A DNA stretch of 52,503 bases, from positions 1-52,503 of the forward strand of contig DAOUJC010000016.1 in the NCBI GenBank assembly GCA_034423135.1, in the 5' to 3' direction. The stretch comes from JAPPHY01 sp034423135 (lineage in GTDB: Bacteria > Chloroflexota > Dehalococcoidia > Lucifugimonadales > UBA2985). Of the stretch, positions 7,869-16,031 are shown one piece after another (position 1 is the first letter of the stretch; the number at the start of each line of letters is the position of its first letter). The notes beneath the pieces were generated by a model. It was not told where the DNA came from. It saw nothing but the letters and a program-made list of their open reading frames with translations, and ran no database searches. Both the position numbers and the translations under genes were made by a program.

Positions 7869-8699
7869 CTAGCTGCCGGCGCCGGCGGCCAGATCGGCAA
7901 AGACCTTGGCCCATTCACTCTCGCCCTCGCCTATGCCCGCGCGATAGACGATGACGCCGTTGTGGTCGACGGCGACCTTTGTGGACTGCCTGACTATCTC
8001 CAGGCTTCGCAGCACGTTGTTGTCGACCTCTGCAACCGGGAAGGGAAGCTGCTCCCTGGACCGGTAGTCCTCAAGCCTGCCCACTCCCTCGGTCACGTCC
8101 TGGCCAATGGCGTAGAGGTCAACGCGGTCGGCGTATTCGGGGTAGTCCTGCTTCAGGCGCCGCAACTCGGCGCGACATACCGGTCACCACGTTGCCCAGA
8201 AGTAGAGGAAGACGGGCTGCCCCTGAGCCGCCAGCACGTCCGTCGACACCCTGGAGCCGTCCGCAAGAGTCATCTCGAAGTGTGGCAGTGTGTCGCCCAC
8301 GTTGACGCCAACTGGAGGCGCATCGGGGGCCGCCGTCGCGATGGGCGCCTCGGTCGCGGCAGGCTGCGGTGATGGTGATATGGGTGAGGGGACGGGTTCG
8401 CCGGTGGCCGTCGCTTCTGGGTCCGGCTCCGCGGACGGCGTTTCCATCACGCCGACAGATCCTGAGTCCTGAGCCGTCGCCGTCGCGATCGGGTCGGATA
8501 TAGGCTCGGTTGTTGCCGTCGCGGCCGGTGCCACAGTTGGCGGGGTGGTTGCCGTTGGAGGCGTGGTCGCCGTTGGGTCCGGGTCGGAGCTGCAGGCCGC
8601 GCTCACGACGAGCAGCAACACCGCTGCCAGCGCCAGGACGCGAAACGCCGCGCTGCGCCGGGCGGCCGCGGTTGTGTGTGTAGCGCTCAAGCTCTGCAC
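7869..8699 (-). CDS. TlpA/ResA-like thioredoxin-fold lipoprotein, candidate selenoprotein (UxxC)
   Basis: Read through one in-frame UGA (8184-8186), this is a 276-residue protein. An N-terminal hydrophobic segment ends in a lipobox VSAAC (C36). A ~95-residue Thr/Ala/Pro-rich linker follows, then a TlpA-type thioredoxin domain: LPHFEMTLADGSRV, VFLYFWATW-U172-PV-C175-RAELRRLKQ, and later STKVAVDHNGVIVYRAG. The UGA replaces exactly the first Cys of the canonical WATWCPxC motif. A 6-bp hairpin with a 5-nt loop begins 10 nt downstream and fits bacterial SECIS rules. The domain after the UGA is intact and in frame, which argues against decay. Expected role: extracytoplasmic thiol-disulfide or peroxide chemistry, anchored to the membrane. 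Start is GTG at 8699 behind gaggaaga. A nonsense mutation or sequencing error is the main alternative. Confidence 0.82.
8157..8186 (-). promoter_or_regulatory. Candidate bacterial SECIS element with Sec UGA codon (TlpA-like gene)
   Basis: UGA at 8186-8184. After ten bases there is a perfect GC-rich stem, gcgccg (8173-8168) pairing with cggcgc (8162-8157), closed by the loop aguug. The loop starts 16 nt after the UGA and has G among its first two bases. Both features are part of the published bacterial SECIS consensus (loop 16-37 nt from UGA, G near the loop start). Confidence 0.7.
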
Positions 8700-8729
8700 T
8701 CTTCCTCAGCTACGAATGCCTGTACCTTG

Positions 8730-8757
8730 ATGATACCACCCGATAGGCGGCATGCAA
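8730..8757 (-). promoter_or_regulatory. Possible promoter of the TlpA-like selenoprotein gene
   Basis: Minus strand TTGCAT (8757-8752), a 16-bp spacer and TATCAT (8735-8730), about 30 bp before the GTG start. The remaining gap up to the tmRNA 3' end at 8852 shows no gene. Confidence 0.45.
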
Positions 8758-8851
8758 ATCGCCGAACGCGGGAGTTTCCTTAAGAATTGCTTACGGCTGC
8801 GGGGTCTGCCGCTGGTTGGCGAGCGTGTGGCGGCAGTGTGCGATGGAGCTT

Positions 8852-9204
8852 TGGTGGAGACGGGGGAGAGTCGAACTCCCCGTCCAGAGAGCTTCCCGCT
8901 GGAATGTGCTACAGGCTTGTCCGGCGATTAGTTCTCGCTCTCGGAGTCTCCTGCCGGCCGGAGTTCCCCGGGAGCCAGCCGGTGGTCTTGGGCCCTCGCT
9001 ACCGGCGTTGCGCGGGATGCACCTCGACTTATAGCGCCCACTCCTTACCTTCGAGGAGAGGTGAGGGTGGACGTGGCAGCCGTGTTAGGCCGCCAGGGCT
9101 ACTTTATTTTCGCCAGTTACTTTTTTGCCGCCTTGTTGACGGGGCAGACGGCGCCCCGGCCTGCAATTCCGCGAGACCACCCCCTGTCGAGACCACGCGT
9201 CCCC
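8852..9204 (-). ncRNA. ssrA: Transfer-messenger RNA (tmRNA)
   Basis: About 353 nt. The 5' end ggggacg (9204-9198) pairs with cgtctcc just before the 3' ACCA (8855-8852) to form the tRNA-like acceptor stem with one G-U pair. The T-arm is visible as gagttcgactct (TPsiC-like). The internal frame ends ...GGKKVTGENKVALAA followed by TAA at about 9085, a typical degradation tag ending in ALAA. The exact resume codon is not certain (a GGC is likely). tmRNA with SmpB rescues stalled ribosomes and tags the nascent chain for proteolysis. smpB lies upstream on the same strand at 9618-10124, a common pairing. Confidence 0.95.
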
Positions 9205-9225
9205 ATGTGATGATCCAACGCTCTC

Positions 9226-9234
9226 ATTATAGCA
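9226..9234 (-). promoter_or_regulatory. Extended -10 promoter of ssrA
   Basis: Minus strand TGcTATAAT: perfect TATAAT (9231-9226) preceded by the TG extension. No good -35 is present. The mature 5' end is 21 nt past the -10, as expected if RNase P trims a short leader. Confidence 0.7.
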
Positions 9235-9347
9235 CGCGAGGGCTGCGGGCGTGGGGACGGTGGCGCCTAAACTGCCAGCCCTCCCCGTCGCCGCTGGGTT
9301 GCGGCCTTCACCGCAATGACGGTGCGAGGGACGGCGCATTTCACCAC

Positions 9348-9480
9348 TGTCATTCTGAGCGAAGCGAAGAATCCAAGACGTTTTGTGAAGAGCGTTGCGA
9401 CTCTGCTGACGGGTGCCTTGGATTCTTCACGGAGTTTATCCTGAGCCCAGCCGAAGGACTACGCTCCGTTCAGAATGACA
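9348..9480. repeat. MITE-like inverted-repeat element between smpB and ssrA
   Basis: 133 bp bounded by a perfect 11-bp terminal inverted repeat, tgtcattctga (9348-9358) and tcagaatgaca (9470-9480). Nested inner arms are gaagaatccaag and cttggattcttc. Its 'tttatcctgagc' core also appears at about 22530-22545. Just before it, at about 9297-9322, is a ttgcggccttcaccgcaatgacgg hairpin that recurs in the 27981 and 28178 repeats. There are no coding features. The rest of 9235-9617 shows nothing else. Confidence 0.75.
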
Positions 9481-9617
9481 GTTGGCTAACGTCGTTTGGC
9501 TAACCGTAGCTGCTTCGCAAAGCTCTCCGTCAAAGAGGAAGAGGCTTTGGTAGCCGCAGGGGGAGTCACTCAGTGGTCTCCATCAATGGGGAAGAGGGTT
9601 TGCAGGAGGCTCTGCGG

Positions 9618-10124
9618 TCACCCGCGGGCTGCGGCGCGCATGGCCCGGCCGGCCTCCCGTTCCTGGTCGCGGTCGATGATGGCGCGGCGCTTGTCGTGGA
9701 GCCGTCGCCCGCGGGCCAGCCCCACCTGCACCTTGGCGTAGTGGCCCTTGATGTACACTCGCAGCGGCACCAGCGTCAACCCCTTCTGCGCTGCTGCGCC
9801 GGAAAGGTGGCCGATCTCCTTCGCGTGCAGCAGGAGCTTGCGCGGCCGGGTCGGCTCGTGGTTGTGGATGTTGCCTTGCTCGTACGGAGCGATGTGGGAG
9901 TTCATCAGCCACACCTCGCCGCTCTCCGCCTTGGCGAATGCGTGCTGGATGTTCATCTTGCCGGAGCGGACCGACTTTATCTCCGTGCCGGTGAGCGCAA
10001 GGCCGGCCTCCACGGTCTCCAGGATGTCGTAGTCGTGGTAGGCGCGCCTGTTCATTGTGACGGCGCCGGTCTGGGTCTTCGGCTTGGCCTTGGGCTTGGC
10101 CCGATTCGTCCTGGACTTGGGCAT
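9618..10124 (-). CDS. smpB: SsrA-binding protein SmpB
   Basis: 168 residues. After a basic Lys/Arg/Pro-rich N-terminal tail (1-20) comes the SmpB OB-fold: NRRAYHDYDILETVEAGLALTGTEIKSVRSGKMNI, then HNHEPTRPRKLLLHAKEI, LVPLRVYIKGHYAKVQVGLARG, and the basic C-terminal tail with HDKRRAIIDRD that mimics an anticodon stem in the ribosome. It binds the tRNA-like part of tmRNA and delivers it with EF-Tu to stalled ribosomes. It starts 26 bp after the ctpA-type gene on the same strand, so the two are probably co-transcribed. The tmRNA gene follows 413 bp further on with its own promoter. Confidence 0.97.
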   Translation of the reverse strand: MPKSRTNRAKPKAKPKTQTGAVTMNRRAYHDYDILETVEAGLALTGTEIKSVRSGKMNIQHAFAKAESGEVWLMNSHIAPYEQGNIHNHEPTRPRKLLLHAKEIGHLSGAAAQKGLTLVPLRVYIKGHYAKVQVGLARGRRLHDKRRAIIDRDQEREAGRAMRAAARG

Positions 10125-10150
10125 GGCGACGTTCCTTACCTCGTCCGCCG

Positions 10151-11479
10151 CTATGGGGCGGCGGCTCCCGCCTGCGACAGCAGATGCTCCACGGCGCGTT
10201 CCAGCGGAAGGTCCCGGTCTTCCACCATGCCCAACTCGATTTCAATGTCCGATGGCTGTACGACTTCGATGTCCGGTGCCAACCCCTCACCTTCGATCAG
10301 GTGGCCGTCGGGCGAGTACCACCGACCGATGGTGTAGTACAGGCCGGAGCCGTCGGCCAGGCCCTGCGGCAGGTTCACGCTGCCCTTGCCGAACGTATCC
10401 TCCCCGATGAGCACGGCCCGATCATGGTCGCGCAGCGCGCCGGCCAGCACCTCGCTGCCGCTCGCGCTGTTGCCGTCAACCAGCACGGCCAGCGGCAGGT
10501 CGGGCGCGCTGCCGTCGGGGTTCACCTTGTACTCCACGCGGTTGCCGTCGCCGTCCAGGGAGTAGAGCACCAGCCCGTCCTGCAGAAACTCGCTGGCGAT
10601 GTTGACGGTGGTGGAGAGCAGGCCGCCCGGGTTGCCGCGCAGGTCGAGGATCATGGCCTTGGCGTTCGCCTGCTTGGCTTCATCGATGATGTCGCTCATC
10701 TGCTCATCGGTATTGTCCGAGAAGGACGAAATCTCGACGTGGGCGATGCCTTCGGGCAGCATTTGCCACTCCACGCTGGCGACCTGGATGACGGCGCGCA
10801 CGATCTCGATTTCCACCGGCTCAGTCTCGTGCTCGTGCTGCACCAGGAGGCGCACCGGCGTACCCTCCGGCCCGCGAATGCGGAGCACGGACTCCAGGAC
10901 GGACCAGCCCTCCGTGCTCTCGCCGTCGACGGCCAGGATCACGTCGCCCGGCAGGATGCCCGCGCGCTCCGCGGGAGTGTCCGGGATGGGCGCGGTGACC
11001 GTGATGCGCTCGTTCCGCAGGCCAACGGTGGCCCCAATGCCTCCGAACTTGCCCTGGCTGTTCTCGGTGTAGAGCTCGTACTCCTGCGCAGACATGAAGG
11101 TGGTATACGGGTCGTCCAGGACGTCCAGCATGGCCTCTATGGCCACGAGCGAGAGTTGGTCGGGCGCAGGCTGCGCCACATTTCCGGCGGCGTCCTTCAT
11201 GGCTTCTATCGCGGCCAGGCTCATGGCGCCCGCGTCCAGCGCCGACTTCTCGACGAAGCCGTCCGACAGGACGGTCCACACCTCCAGGATGGAGTTATGC
11301 TCGACGGCTGCGTCTGCGCCGGACAGCCGCGCCCACTCGTCGACCACGGCGGCGATGCCGGCGGGCGGGATGGCCGCGTGCTTCGCCGGAGACGCCCACT
11401 CCGGCAGGCCGATCACGGTGATCGCTGCGAGCACGGCAACGGCCCCAAGCGCTACGATTCTGAGAACGCTGTGACGCAC
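10151..11479 (-). CDS. S41-family C-terminal processing peptidase (CtpA/Prc-like)
   Basis: 442 residues. An N-terminal signal anchor (about 5-25) is followed by the S41 N-terminal region, a PDZ domain (around 140-225, with GIGATVGL and ERAGILPGDVILAVDG), and the protease core. The core has LRGNPGGLL near 281-288, NSASGSEVLAGA containing the catalytic Ser (338-342), and K365 in TFGKGSVN as general base. It cleaves C-terminal tails of extracytoplasmic or damaged proteins. GTG start at 11479 with agaggaaa upstream. It heads the ctp-smpB transcript and is divergent from the nuo operon. Full length, all catalytic residues present. Confidence 0.93.
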   Translation of the reverse strand: MRHSVLRIVALGAVAVLAAITVIGLPEWASPAKHAAIPPAGIAAVVDEWARLSGADAAVEHNSILEVWTVLSDGFVEKSALDAGAMSLAAIEAMKDAAGNVAQPAPDQLSLVAIEAMLDVLDDPYTTFMSAQEYELYTENSQGKFGGIGATVGLRNERITVTAPIPDTPAERAGILPGDVILAVDGESTEGWSVLESVLRIRGPEGTPVRLLVQHEHETEPVEIEIVRAVIQVASVEWQMLPEGIAHVEISSFSDNTDEQMSDIIDEAKQANAKAMILDLRGNPGGLLSTTVNIASEFLQDGLVLYSLDGDGNRVEYKVNPDGSAPDLPLAVLVDGNSASGSEVLAGALRDHDRAVLIGEDTFGKGSVNLPQGLADGSGLYYTIGRWYSPDGHLIEGEGLAPDIEVVQPSDIEIELGMVEDRDLPLERAVEHLLSQAGAAAP

Positions 11480-11631
11480 TGCGTTTCCTCTGTACGGGTG
11501 ATACTACAATTCTAGCATACGCAGGCAGGCGCGCACGCATTCGCCGGACGTTATGGGCTTCCGGCTTCAGTCCTGGCAGGAGACCGCCTCTGTCTCTGTC
11601 TCAAACTCTTGGCGATTGTGGAGATTTTCAC

Positions 11632-11660
11632 TTGATAACAGGCTTGCCCTGTGCTATATT
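11632..11660 (+). promoter_or_regulatory. Sigma70-type promoter of the nuo operon
   Basis: TTGATA (11632-11637), exactly 17 bp, and TATATT (11655-11660), with an added TGc extension before the -10. The predicted start lies about 27 nt before the nuoA start. It is the only strong promoter seen ahead of the eleven nuo genes. Confidence 0.75.
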
Positions 11661-11692
11661 CCTTGCGATGTTTGAAGGGGAGGCATCGGCCA

Positions 11693-12076
11693 GTGCTTGA
11701 GGACTATTTCCGCCAGTACGGCCTCATCGCCGTCTTCACCGTCGTAGCGGTGGTGCTGCCGGGCACGCTGCTCGTCGTATCGTGGCTATTCTCCTACATT
11801 CGCGTTCGCCCCAAGAAGCCCACCGAGACCAAGAAGAGCCCCTACGAGTGCGGCATGGAGCTCATAGGAGACCGATGGCCGCAGTTCAACTTCCGCTACT
11901 ACATGTTCGCCATCCTGTTCGTCATCTTTGACGTGGAGACGATCTTCATCTACCCCTGGGCCGTTCACTTCGGCCAGTTGGGGCTGTTCGCCTTCATTGA
12001 GATGCTGGTCTTTATCCTGATCCTGGTGGTGGGTTGGGCCTACGCGTGGAGGTACAAGGCTCTGGAGTGGAGGTAG
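11693..12076 (+). CDS. nuoA: NADH-quinone oxidoreductase subunit A
   Basis: 127 residues with three hydrophobic helices. The conserved loop KSPYECGMELIGDRWPQFNFRYY lies after helix 1, and FDVETIFIYPWA in helix 2 carries the conserved Asp and Glu. NuoA is a membrane subunit next to the quinone channel of complex I. The GTG at 11693 is chosen because ggggagg (11676-11682) precedes it at about ten bases and because the frame upstream adds only non-conserved residues that overlap the promoter. First gene of the operon. Confidence 0.95.
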   Translation: MLEDYFRQYGLIAVFTVVAVVLPGTLLVVSWLFSYIRVRPKKPTETKKSPYECGMELIGDRWPQFNFRYYMFAILFVIFDVETIFIYPWAVHFGQLGLFAFIEMLVFILILVVGWAYAWRYKALEWR

Positions 12077-12079
12077 CAC

Positions 12080-12727
12080 ATGTCGCTTGAAATGCAGCCC
12101 GAGCGAGCATCCGTAGGGCAGGTGGACGGCGTGACCATTCCGCTGTACGCAACCACCTGGGACATCGACCGGGAAGAGGGTGCGGTAATCAACGACATGA
12201 AGGCCACGCACCATGAGCCGTTCGCCCGCGACTACATCCAGGTTGATCCGGAGTTCGAGCGCAACGTGGTCGTCACCTCCGTGGACGCACTCCTGAACTG
12301 GAGCCGCAAGTCGTCCGTGTTTCCGATGACCTTCGGGCTTGCGTGCTGCGCATTCGAGATGATCGCGAGCGCGATGTCCAGGTTCGACATCTCGCGCTTC
12401 GGCATGGAGGCCATGCGCGCGTCGCCCAGGCAGGCCGACCTCATGATTGTGGCCGGCACCGTCACGTGGAAGATGGCCCCGGCCATCCGCCGCCTCTACG
12501 ATCAGATGCCTGAGCCGAAGTGGGTGATCTCCATGGGCGTATGCGCCACCAGCGGCGGTCCGTACTACCAGGGCTACAGCGTTGTGCCGGGCGTGAACCG
12601 CATCATTCCGGTGGACGTGTACGTGCCGGGCTGCCCGCCCAGGCCGGACGCTCTCCTGTACGGCATCATGCAGCTCCACGAGAAGATCAAGAAGTACAGT
12701 CTGTTCGGCAAAGCCGCGGGTGCATAG
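12080..12727 (+). CDS. nuoB: NADH-quinone oxidoreductase subunit B
   Basis: 215 residues. It carries cluster N2, the last iron-sulfur centre before quinone. All four ligands are visible: GLACCAFEM (two adjacent Cys), SMGVCATSGGPY and VPGCPPRPDALLYG. The ~50-residue N-terminal extension is longer than in E. coli. ATG three bases after nuoA ends, and its own stop abuts the nuoC start, so translation is coupled. Confidence 0.97.
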   Translation: MSLEMQPERASVGQVDGVTIPLYATTWDIDREEGAVINDMKATHHEPFARDYIQVDPEFERNVVVTSVDALLNWSRKSSVFPMTFGLACCAFEMIASAMSRFDISRFGMEAMRASPRQADLMIVAGTVTWKMAPAIRRLYDQMPEPKWVISMGVCATSGGPYYQGYSVVPGVNRIIPVDVYVPGCPPRPDALLYGIMQLHEKIKKYSLFGKAAGA

Positions 12728-13180
12728 ATGACCGCAACCCTGAGCGCAGACCTGATCGCCCAACGCCTGGCTGACTCCGTCCCGGGCGCGGTTGTGGAGT
12801 CCAACGAGCGGGACGTCTGGGTCACGGCCGAGTCCGTGCTGGACGTGTGCAGCTTCCTGAAGGACGACCCGGACCTCAAGTTCGAATACCTCGTGTCCAT
12901 CACCGCCGTTGACTACATCGAGCACTTCGAGGTGCTGTATCACCTCGTCTCGATGACCCACAACCACGGCGCGGTGGTGAGGACAAGGTGCTGGGGAAGG
13001 GAGGAGCCGAGCGTGCCGTCGGTGACGGGCCTATGGCAGGGCGCGGACTTCCAGGAGCGTGAGGTCTATGACCTGATGGGCGTCCGCTTTACGGGCCACG
13101 CAAACCTGAAGCGGTTGCTGCTGTGGGAGGGCTACCCCGGCCATCCACAGCGCAAGGACTACCTGGAGGCTCCCAGGTAG
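12728..13180 (+). CDS. nuoC: NADH-quinone oxidoreductase subunit C
   Basis: 150 residues of the 30-kDa subunit family. It has the signature ADFQEREVYDLMGVRFTGHANLKRLLLWEGYPGHP..KDY near the C-terminus. It is a peripheral-arm protein that packs against NuoD and NuoB. It is separate from NuoD here, not fused as in E. coli. Starts directly after the nuoB stop codon. Confidence 0.96.
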   Translation: MTATLSADLIAQRLADSVPGAVVESNERDVWVTAESVLDVCSFLKDDPDLKFEYLVSITAVDYIEHFEVLYHLVSMTHNHGAVVRTRCWGREEPSVPSVTGLWQGADFQEREVYDLMGVRFTGHANLKRLLLWEGYPGHPQRKDYLEAPR

Positions 13181-13205
13181 AGTCCACTCGGAGCAGAATC
13201 GACAG

Positions 13206-14309
13206 ATGACCATTCGAACTGAGCCGGTAACGCTGAATCTGGGGCCACAGCACCCCAGCACTCACGGCGTCTTCCGAATGCGCATCACGTTCGACGGCGA
13301 GATCATCCTGGACGTGGAGCCGGTATTCGGCTACCTGCACCGGGGCTCCGAGAAGCTGGCCGAGGAACGCACCTACGCACAGGTTGTCACGCTCACCGAC
13401 CGCCTGGACTACGTCTCGTCCATGTCCAACAATCTGGCCTACGTGCTGGCGGTGGAGAAACTGTCCGGCATACAGCCGCCTGAGCGCGCGATGTACCTCC
13501 GAGTCATCGCCGCGGAGCTTCAGCGCATTTCCAGCCACCTGGTAGCCACGGGCTTCTTCCTGAACGACCTGGGCGCACTGGCAACACCTCTCATGTACTG
13601 CTTCCGCGAGCGCGAGAAGATACTCGACCTGTTCGAGATGCTCTGCGGCGCGCGCATCACGCTGAGCTACATGCGAGTCGGCGGCGTGTTCCAGGACGCG
13701 CCTACGGAGTTCTGGCCCGCCATCCGTGACTTCCTGGGCTTCATGCCTGAGTACATCGACGAGTACGAGAAGCTGCTGACGGCCAACGAAATTCTCCTGT
13801 CTCGCACCAAGAACATCGGCGTGCTGGCCGGAGAGACTGCAATCAACTGCTCCGCCAGCGGCCCGGTGCTCCGTTCCGCCGGCGTGAATTGGGACCTGCG
13901 CAAGGCAGACCCCTACGACATATACGACCGGCTGGAGTTCGACGTGCCGGTCGGCACCGTGGGCGACAACTACGACCGATACCTGCTACGCATTGCGGAG
14001 ATGAGGCAGTCGCTGCACATCATTCAGCAGTGCGTGGACCAGATACCGGACGGCCCCGTTCGCGAGAGGATACCCAACCTGGTGAGGCCACCCGTCGGCG
14101 ACGCATACGCCCACGTGGAGTCGCCCAAGGGCGAGTTGGGCTTCTACCTCGTGAGCGACGGAGGCATTGCACCGTACAGGTGCAAGATTCGGTCGCCGTC
14201 GCTCATCAACCTGACCGTGCTGCGTGACATCCTCATTGGCTGGAAGCTGGCCGACATGATCGTCACGTTCGGCAGCATCGACATCAACATGGGTGAGGTG
14301 GACCGGTAG
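13206..14309 (+). CDS. nuoD: NADH-quinone oxidoreductase subunit D
   Basis: 367 residues. The 49-kDa subunit forms the quinone-binding cavity with NuoB. Landmarks: LGPQHPSTHGVFR (quinone-contact His region), GYLHRGSEKLAE, RVGGVFQD, and the C-terminal FGSIDINMGEVDR. The derived [NiFe]-hydrogenase Cys ligands are absent, as expected of true complex I rather than a hydrogenase. ATG at 13206, 25 bp after nuoC. Confidence 0.97.
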   Translation: MTIRTEPVTLNLGPQHPSTHGVFRMRITFDGEIILDVEPVFGYLHRGSEKLAEERTYAQVVTLTDRLDYVSSMSNNLAYVLAVEKLSGIQPPERAMYLRVIAAELQRISSHLVATGFFLNDLGALATPLMYCFREREKILDLFEMLCGARITLSYMRVGGVFQDAPTEFWPAIRDFLGFMPEYIDEYEKLLTANEILLSRTKNIGVLAGETAINCSASGPVLRSAGVNWDLRKADPYDIYDRLEFDVPVGTVGDNYDRYLLRIAEMRQSLHIIQQCVDQIPDGPVRERIPNLVRPPVGDAYAHVESPKGELGFYLVSDGGIAPYRCKIRSPSLINLTVLRDILIGWKLADMIVTFGSIDINMGEVDR

Positions 14310-14311
14310 AA

Positions 14312-15529
14312 ATGGGCGGCTACACTCCATTCAGGGAGGCCAACTCCTTCTTCGGCAACCTCTACGACCTGTTCGCGGAGTTGAACGTCTTCGGCGTGTC
14401 GCTGATTCCGCAGTGGCTCGCTTACTTCATCGCGGGCTTCCTGGTCATTTTCGCCGTCATCAACGCGGTGGTGATAACGACCACAGTGGGCACGTGGGTT
14501 GAGCGCCGCGTCATCGGACGGATCCAGTCGAGGCTCGGCCCCAACCGGTGGGGCCCGTTCGGCCTCTTTACTCCCGTGGCGGACGCTCTGAAGCTGCTCA
14601 CCAAGGAGGACACCAGGCCGGAGGGCGTAGACGGCTGGGTGTTCAATCTTGCGCCCCTAGTCTTCATACTGGGTCCCCTCCTGGTCTTCGCCGTCATTCC
14701 GTTCGGCGAGAACACCTACGTTGCCAACCTCAACATCGGCATTCTGTACATCATCGCCGTGACCACCGTGCCTACGATCGCCATGTTCATGGCCGGCTGG
14801 GGCTCGGGCAACCGGTACTCGCTGTTCGGCGCCATGCGCGGCGTCGCGCAGCTGGTCAGCTACGAGGTGCCGCTGGTGCTGTCGATCGTAGGCGTGCTGC
14901 TGCTGGCCGGCTCGCTTTCGCTTGTGGACATAGTCGATAGCCAGCGAGTGCCCTTCATACTTATTCAGCCGTTGGGGTTCTTCATCTTCATCGTGGCGAT
15001 TTCGGCGGAGATGAACCGCTCGCCGTTCGACATTGTGGAGGCGGACTCGGAGCTGGTCGCGGGGTTCCACACGGAGTACAGCGGCATGAAGTGGGGCACG
15101 TTCCAGCTTGCGGAGTTCATCGCCCCATTCGGAGCTGCGGCCATCATCACTACGCTCTTCCTCAAGGGCTGGGAGGGACCCGTCCTGCCATCGCACCTTT
15201 GGTTCTTCATCAAGGTGTGGGCCGTATGGTTCGTGCTGCTTTGGGTGAGGGCCACGCTGCCAAGGCTGCGAGTGGACCAGATAATGGCGCTGGCATGGAA
15301 GTTCCTGTTCCCCCTGGGGCTAATCAACCTGTTCATCACGGCTGGATTGCTGCTGATCTGGGAAGACCCCACCATCGCTCAGCTGTGGCTGATGGGCGGC
15401 ATCAACTGGGTCGTCGCACTGGCCTGCCTGGTGGCTTCCTCGCACCTGATTTCTGACAAGCTCAGCACCCGGGCGCCGCTGGCTCCCGTGCCGGGAAGAT
15501 CAAGCGGTCGAGCGCAGGAGGCCAGATGA
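14312..15529 (+). CDS. nuoH: NADH-quinone oxidoreductase subunit H
   Basis: 405 residues with about eight membrane helices. The conserved loops GRIQSRLGPNRWGPFGLFTPVADALKLLTKED and EMNRSPFDIVEADSELVAGFHTEYSGMKW line the quinone entry site. NuoH joins the peripheral and membrane arms. The C-terminal tail (last ~25 residues) is Arg/Ser-rich and not conserved. ATG two bases after the nuoD stop. Confidence 0.97.
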   Translation: MGGYTPFREANSFFGNLYDLFAELNVFGVSLIPQWLAYFIAGFLVIFAVINAVVITTTVGTWVERRVIGRIQSRLGPNRWGPFGLFTPVADALKLLTKEDTRPEGVDGWVFNLAPLVFILGPLLVFAVIPFGENTYVANLNIGILYIIAVTTVPTIAMFMAGWGSGNRYSLFGAMRGVAQLVSYEVPLVLSIVGVLLLAGSLSLVDIVDSQRVPFILIQPLGFFIFIVAISAEMNRSPFDIVEADSELVAGFHTEYSGMKWGTFQLAEFIAPFGAAAIITTLFLKGWEGPVLPSHLWFFIKVWAVWFVLLWVRATLPRLRVDQIMALAWKFLFPLGLINLFITAGLLLIWEDPTIAQLWLMGGINWVVALACLVASSHLISDKLSTRAPLAPVPGRSSGRAQEAR

Positions 15530-15530
15530 C

Positions 15531-16031
15531 ATGTATGGTCTAGGAATCGCAAAAGGACTCATGGTCACGCTGACCAACCTGTTCAGGAAGCCGTTCACCA
15601 TCCAGTATCCGGAGGAGGCGGTGCCTCAGTCGCCTCGCTTCCGCGGCGAGGAGTTCGCTTGGTACGAGGAGAGATGCACGGGCTGCGCAAGCTGCGCGAA
15701 ATACTGCCCGCTGGGCATCATAAAGATTGTGACTCACCCTGGCGGCGAGAATATGCAGGAGGGGGACTCCTACGCAATCGACGTGTTCGACATCGACATT
15801 GGGCGGTGCATGTTCTGCGGCCTGTGCGTGGAGGCCTGCCCCTACGACGCGCTCTTCATGGGCAGCGGCTTCGAGCGGGGCCAGTATCGCCGCGACGACC
15901 TGATCATCACGGTGGACGAGCTCAGAAGCTCCGAAAGGCGTCCCAGCACCTGGTTCCGGCCCCAACTGGAGGCGCGAGACTACAATCCACAGGGCGGGGA
16001 GCCCCTCTCATGGGAGGAGGTGGGCCGCTAG
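15531..16031 (+). CDS. nuoI: NADH-quinone oxidoreductase subunit I (2x[4Fe-4S])
   Basis: 166 residues. Two ferredoxin motifs are complete: CTGCASCAKYCP and CMFCGLCVEACP, binding clusters N6a and N6b that pass electrons to N2 in NuoB. The N-terminal amphipathic segment LMVTLTNLFRKPFTIQYPEE is the usual membrane-contact helix. ATG one base after nuoH ends, with ggagg in the nuoH tail. In a complex without NuoEFG this subunit is the likely entry point for reduced ferredoxin or another donor. Confidence 0.97.
   Translation: MYGLGIAKGLMVTLTNLFRKPFTIQYPEEAVPQSPRFRGEEFAWYEERCTGCASCAKYCPLGIIKIVTHPGGENMQEGDSYAIDVFDIDIGRCMFCGLCVEACPYDALFMGSGFERGQYRRDDLIITVDELRSSERRPSTWFRPQLEARDYNPQGGEPLSWEEVGR

Noticed and set aside
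7869..8165. A separate 98-residue gene starting at TTG 8165
   Set aside because: It is the in-frame continuation of the TlpA-like gene after UGA 8184-8186. It has no ribosome site of its own and would lack the active-site strand.
7869..8699. Pseudogene by nonsense mutation
   Set aside because: The only defect is at the catalytic Cys codon, the downstream domain is intact, and a SECIS-like hairpin follows. A second gene shows the same pattern. Kept only as the alternative hypothesis.
10184..11515. 443-residue plus-strand open frame
   Set aside because: Antisense shadow of the S41 protease gene; no recognisable domain.
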